From contig CANCCF010000166.1 in the NCBI GenBank assembly GCA_947374485.1, forward strand, positions 1-9,001: 9,001 bases of DNA. The letters run 5' to 3'. This stretch comes from Comamonadaceae bacterium. Its GTDB lineage: Bacteria > Pseudomonadota > Gammaproteobacteria > Burkholderiales > Burkholderiaceae_C. Positions 6,277 through 9,001 of the stretch are shown piece after piece. The notes under the pieces were generated by a model. That model was not told the DNA's origin, did no database searches, and saw nothing but the letters and a program-made list of their open reading frames with translations. The translations under genes and the position numbers were made by a program. Within the stretch, counting starts at the first letter, position 1. Each line of letters opens with the position of its first letter.

Positions 6277-7410
6277 ATGGATGCCAATCACGTGCTGCCC
6301 GCGTTGCTGAGTCAACCCCACGCAGCGAACGACCTTACCCAGCGCCTCAAGGGTATTCACGCCTTGATCCGCAGCCGCTATGCCTTTGTGGACCGTGTGG
6401 CTGTGGCGCTCTACGACCCGGCCACCGATCTGCTCAAGACCTTTGTCAGCAGCAACACCGACAACGCCGTGCTCAGGCACTACGAGGTGACGCTGGCCAG
6501 CGTTCCCTCACTCAGTGCATTGGTGGCGGCGCGGCAAAGCCGCATGGTTGGCAATATCGCGGGCACGTTCCAGTCGCGAACGCCGCACACCAGCTGGCTC
6601 ACGCAACAGGGTTACTGCGCCAGCTACACCAGCCCGGTGTTTCAGGGCAACGCGCTCGCAGCCTTTCTTTTTTATGACTCCAAGCAGCCTGACGTGTTCA
6701 CACCCGAGGTGGCGAACTTTCTGGACACTTTTTCGGATCTGATTTCGCAGCTCTTCCTGCTGCAACGCCGCGTGGTGCACGGCATGGTGGGCACCATCCA
6801 GATCGCGGTGGGCCTGGCCCGCATCCGGGATCTGGAGACGGGCCAGCACCTGGAGCGCATGGCCCACTACTCGCGCCTGATGGGGCAACTCATGGCCGAC
6901 AGGCTGGGCCTGTCCGATGAATTCATTGAATACCTGCATCTGTTTGCGCCGCTGCACGACATTGGCAAGATCGGCATCCCCGACACGGTGCTGCTCAAGC
7001 GCGGAAAGCTCAACCACGAAGAGTGGCTGGTCATGCAGCAGCACGTGGCGCTGGGTGAGCAAATCATCGAACGCATAGGCCATGAGATGAGCCTGCAAGG
7101 CGACCTGGCATCGCGCGTGATGTACAACATCGTGGCCACCCACCACGAGCGGGGCGATGGCTCAGGCTACCCGCGCGGCCTGAAGATGGCCGACATTCCG
7201 CTGGAGGGCCGCATCGTGGCGGTAGCCGATGTGTATGACGCCCTGTGCAACCGCCGCCCCTACAAGGAACCCTGGGTGGAAGACGCCGTGCAGAAGGAAC
7301 TGCGCAGCGAGGCAGACAAAGGCCGGCTCGACGCTGACTGCGTTGCGACCCTGCTGGAGGCGCGCGAGGCGCGCCTGCTCATCCAGCAAAAGTTCACCGA
7401 CCAGGGCTAG
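6277..7410 (+). CDS. GAF domain plus HD-GYP domain protein, probable cyclic-di-GMP phosphodiesterase
   Basis: A 377-residue cytosolic protein with no membrane segment. Residues about 10-165 form a GAF sensor domain; a helix at about 150-180 links it to an HD-GYP domain at about 175-365. HD-GYP enzymes hydrolyse cyclic di-GMP to pGpG and/or GMP. The signature is complete: DLETGQH at 185-191 (Glu187, His191), LHDIGKIGIPD at 226-236 (His227, Asp228, Lys231), His256, THHERGDGSGYPRG at 288-301 (His289, His290, GYP 297-299), and Asp318 in VADVYDAL. Retention of Glu187 with the other ligands fits a tri-metal site of the kind described for Persephonella PmGH, so activity is expected. The GAF ligand is unknown. 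ATG 6277 is chosen because the GAF fold begins just after it; the longer frame from 6091 would run through the start of MYG1. There is no strong Shine-Dalgarno, only GAAG at 6264-6267. The stop lies 18 nt from the converging PRC-barrel gene. Confidence 0.93.
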   Translation: MDANHVLPALLSQPHAANDLTQRLKGIHALIRSRYAFVDRVAVALYDPATDLLKTFVSSNTDNAVLRHYEVTLASVPSLSALVAARQSRMVGNIAGTFQSRTPHTSWLTQQGYCASYTSPVFQGNALAAFLFYDSKQPDVFTPEVANFLDTFSDLISQLFLLQRRVVHGMVGTIQIAVGLARIRDLETGQHLERMAHYSRLMGQLMADRLGLSDEFIEYLHLFAPLHDIGKIGIPDTVLLKRGKLNHEEWLVMQQHVALGEQIIERIGHEMSLQGDLASRVMYNIVATHHERGDGSGYPRGLKMADIPLEGRIVAVADVYDALCNRRPYKEPWVEDAVQKELRSEADKGRLDADCVATLLEAREARLLIQQKFTDQG

Positions 7411-7428
7411 GCGCTGGCCCTGCCGCGC

Positions 7429-8106
7429 TCAGTTGCCGCTGGATTTGAGCGCATCGCGCAGGCGGGTTGTGGCCGCGCGGATGGCGGCTTCAAACTCATG
7501 CCAGCGTTGCACACCGGCGCTTTTCAGTTCCGTGAGCTTGGACTCCAGCGACTTCACCTGCTCGGTGAGTGCGGCAATCTGCTCCATCAGTTTGGCTTTG
7601 GCCTCGGCGGTAGCGGTCTCGGCCTTTTTCTCCAGATCGGCGATGGCGGTCTTGCCACGCTCCACGTCCTTTTCGGTATCGGCTATGAACTGTTGGCGCT
7701 TGGCCGAGTCGTTGGCATAGTCAAAGGCGGGCAGCGCCTTGAGCGTGTCCTTGGTGGCGCCGGGCATGACCCATTTGCCCGCGCTTTCCTGCAGCTGCGT
7801 GGTGGGCACGGCCACATCATGGCGGCCAAAGCCTATGAAGCCACCGGCCCCCACAATCACGTAAGACAGGCGCTTGTCGGGCGAGATGATGAGGTCTTGC
7901 ACCTTGCCAATGCGCGTGCCCTTGTCGTCGTAGACGGACTTGCCCAGCAGGCCCCTCTTGGCGCTCCAGCCCATGGTGAGCTCGGTGTTTTCCATCACGC
8001 TGACGCCCAGCGCCGTGGTGGAGCCTGCGACCTGGGCCTGCGCCAGGGCGGCAGAGCACAGGGCCAGGGCCAGGGCCAGCTTGGCTATTTTGAGACGGGT
8101 GTACAT
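7429..8106 (-). CDS. Periplasmic PRC-barrel domain protein with C-terminal coiled coil
   Basis: A 225-residue protein. Residues 1-24 form a Sec signal peptide (MYTRLKIAKL, then an Ala/Leu core) with a likely cut after A-Q-A at 22-24. Cys17 lies inside the core without a lipobox, so the product should be soluble in the periplasm. Residues about 50-105 match a PRC-barrel: GLLGKSVYDDKGTRIGKVQD, DLIISPDKRLSYVIVGAGGF, then a hydrophobic strand to VPTTQL. Residues about 135-197 are charged and heptad-like (EKDVERGKTAIADLEKKAE, LTEQVKSLESKLTELK), predicting a long coiled coil for oligomerisation. A helical tail follows. PRC-barrels are known from photosystem H subunits and the ribosome-maturation protein RimM, but secreted versions in proteobacteria are poorly defined, so no function is claimed. 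Start ATG 8106 has GAAAGGA (8120-8114) 7 nt upstream. It follows the TPM gene by 61 nt on the same strand, with no clear terminator between. Confidence 0.88.
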   Translation of the reverse strand: MYTRLKIAKLALALALCSAALAQAQVAGSTTALGVSVMENTELTMGWSAKRGLLGKSVYDDKGTRIGKVQDLIISPDKRLSYVIVGAGGFIGFGRHDVAVPTTQLQESAGKWVMPGATKDTLKALPAFDYANDSAKRQQFIADTEKDVERGKTAIADLEKKAETATAEAKAKLMEQIAALTEQVKSLESKLTELKSAGVQRWHEFEAAIRAATTRLRDALKSSGN

Positions 8107-8167
8107 GGTGTGATCCTTTCGTTGGATAGATGGTGCGTAAGGGCCTGGCCAGAGGCTTGTGTGCCGC

Positions 8168-8668
8168 TCAGTTCAGCAGCACCGGCGCGTCCGGCAGTTC
8201 ATTGCTATGGGCTCCCTGGCCTGGAAAGTGACCGGCCAGCGTGCTGCTGATTTCATGGATGCCATTGAGCACGGCCGACTCGAAATAGGTCTGCGAAAAA
8301 CCTGCCTGCATTTGCTGGCAAATGGCGCCCCAAGTCTGGGCCCCGGCGCGCGCATGGATGCCCCGGTCGGCCACGATTTCCACCGCCTGGTCTGCCAGCA
8401 GCACATAGATCAGCACGCCGTTGTTGCACTCGGTGTCCCACACCCGCAGCAGCGAAAAGACCTCGAGCGCGCGCTCGCGTGCGCTCTGGCCTTTGAAGAG
8501 GGGCAACCCGTCCAGCGCGCCTTCCACGGCAAAGCAGATTTCGCCCGCGTGCTCTTCTTCACTGGCATGGATGGCCTGCTCAATCGCAATCAGGCTGGCC
8601 GGGGGAAAGGCGCGGTGCAGCCGCCCCTGGGTAAAGAGCAGGTGCTTGAGGATGCGCGCCAGGTCCAT
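8168..8668 (-). CDS. TPM domain protein (TPM_phosphatase family), short soluble form
   Basis: A 166-residue protein from ATG 8668, matching the TPM domain (PF04536). Recognisable segments are: the N-terminal helix (ARILKHLLFTQGRLHRAFPP), a strand GEICFAVEG near residue 45, the hallmark RVWDTECNNGVLIYVLLAD, VEIVADRGIHARAG, then FSQTYFESAVLNGIHEISS and LAGHFPG. No signal peptide or membrane helix is visible, unlike the larger YgcG-type TPM proteins. Plant and archaeal TPM proteins have been linked to phosphatase activity and photosystem repair; the role of bacterial ones is unsettled. The upstream gene stops (TAG 8673-8671) only 2 nt before this ATG, so translation is probably coupled. A GTG at 8677 would give 3 more residues and a 7-nt overlap; I prefer the ATG. 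The order membrane TPM gene then soluble TPM gene, often headed by lemA, is typical of betaproteobacteria. Confidence 0.9.
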   Translation of the reverse strand: MDLARILKHLLFTQGRLHRAFPPASLIAIEQAIHASEEEHAGEICFAVEGALDGLPLFKGQSARERALEVFSLLRVWDTECNNGVLIYVLLADQAVEIVADRGIHARAGAQTWGAICQQMQAGFSQTYFESAVLNGIHEISSTLAGHFPGQGAHSNELPDAPVLLN

Positions 8669-8670
8669 GG

Positions 8671-9001
8671 CTACCACCGCCCCGACGCGCCACCGCCACC
8701 AAAGCCACCGCCGCCGCCCCGAAAGCCGCCGCTGCCCAAACCGCCCATGCCACCACCGAAGCCACCACGCCCGCCCCCCAGCATGCCGCCAGGCCCGCCG
8801 CGCATGGCCCCGCCACCCAGCAAGGTAAAGACCATGGCCGCCACACCCGCCAACAGCGCCAGACCCACGGTGCCAATCAAAAACCAGGCCACCACCGAGA
8901 CCACCGCGCCAGTCAGCACCGCACCCACAGGCCGACCCATGGCGCTGCGCAACACGCCGCCCACGGCCAGCACCAGAATCAGCAGCACAGGGGCCAACTG
9001 G
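8671..9001 (-). CDS. C-terminal part of a membrane protein with Gly-rich tail, probable YgcG-like TPM protein (runs off the right edge)
   Basis: The frame is open from the window edge (first whole codon at 9000) to TAG at 8673-8671, giving the last 109 residues. Hydrophobic stretches at about 2-17 and 26-61 predict two or three membrane helices. Residues 62-109 are a Gly-rich tail with Phe, Met and Arg interspersed, ending GGGGFGGGGASGRW. This helices-then-glycine ending, closing on Gly-Ala-Ser-Gly-x-Trp, is characteristic of bacterial YgcG-like TPM proteins, in which a periplasmic TPM domain precedes it. The TPM domain itself would lie beyond the window, so the assignment rests on the tail and on the adjacent second TPM gene. 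A lemA gene further upstream is a prediction, not something seen. The real start is outside the window; TTG at 8997 is not a credible start. Confidence 0.75.
   Translation of the reverse strand, partial: QLAPVLLILVLAVGGVLRSAMGRPVGAVLTGAVVSVVAWFLIGTVGLALLAGVAAMVFTLLGGGAMRGGPGGMLGGGRGGFGGGMGGLGSGGFRGGGGGFGGGGASGRW

Noticed and set aside
7498..8250. Plus-strand open frame of 250 codons opposite the PRC-barrel and TPM genes
   Set aside because: It is a shadow of the minus-strand genes, whose signal peptide, domains and ribosome site are clear.
8666..8677. GTG start for the soluble TPM gene at 8677
   Set aside because: Possible, but the ATG 9 nt downstream fits a stop-start coupling with a 2-nt gap and a GGTGG purine tract upstream. 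The difference is only three residues.
1..9001. Search for mobile elements, CRISPR arrays, tRNA genes, toxin-antitoxin or defence cassettes
   Set aside because: I saw no transposase, integrase, spaced direct repeats, tRNA cloverleaf or recognisable defence gene. Gene content and base composition look like a stable chromosomal region throughout.

Overview
The window looks like ordinary chromosome from a betaproteobacterium, most likely a member of the Comamonadaceae (Acidovorax/Rhodoferax/Polaromonas-like). This is inferred from the GC-rich coding style, a monomeric NADP-type isocitrate dehydrogenase, a polyglycine-headed lipoprotein and a paired TPM-domain locus. I see no rRNA, tRNA, CRISPR array, insertion sequence or phage gene.

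Layout from left to right. (1) 1-222, plus: the 3' end of an amidohydrolase gene. (2) 327-2558, plus: a complete monomeric isocitrate dehydrogenase (icd), closed by a strong intrinsic terminator at 2581-2614. (3) 2790-4835, plus: a large secreted lipoprotein of unknown function with nine glycines after the lipidated Cys, closed by a strong terminator at 4862-4891. (4) 4916-6190, minus: a two-gene unit, a MYG1-family (DHH-like) hydrolase followed 15 nt later by a small DUF2277 protein. The conserved N-terminus of the DUF2277 protein begins at an ATA codon where the family has ATG. (5) 6277-7410, plus, divergent from MYG1: a GAF plus HD-GYP protein, a probable cyclic-di-GMP phosphodiesterase. 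(6) 7429-9001, minus, convergent with it: a periplasmic PRC-barrel/coiled-coil protein, a TPM-domain protein, and the 3' end of a membrane protein with a Gly-rich tail that is probably the YgcG-like TPM partner (often found after lemA).

Most of this is housekeeping and envelope biology. No multi-gene defence or mobile system is visible. The points most worth checking are: the missing ATG of the DUF2277 gene, explained either by an ATA start or by a 2-bp loss from a TGTG; the MYG1-DUF2277 pairing of two poorly characterised proteins; a Pro in icd where the Azotobacter enzyme has an Arg that contacts the NADP 2'-phosphate; a probable leaderless MYG1 transcript; and the uncharacterised lipoprotein with three cysteine pairs.
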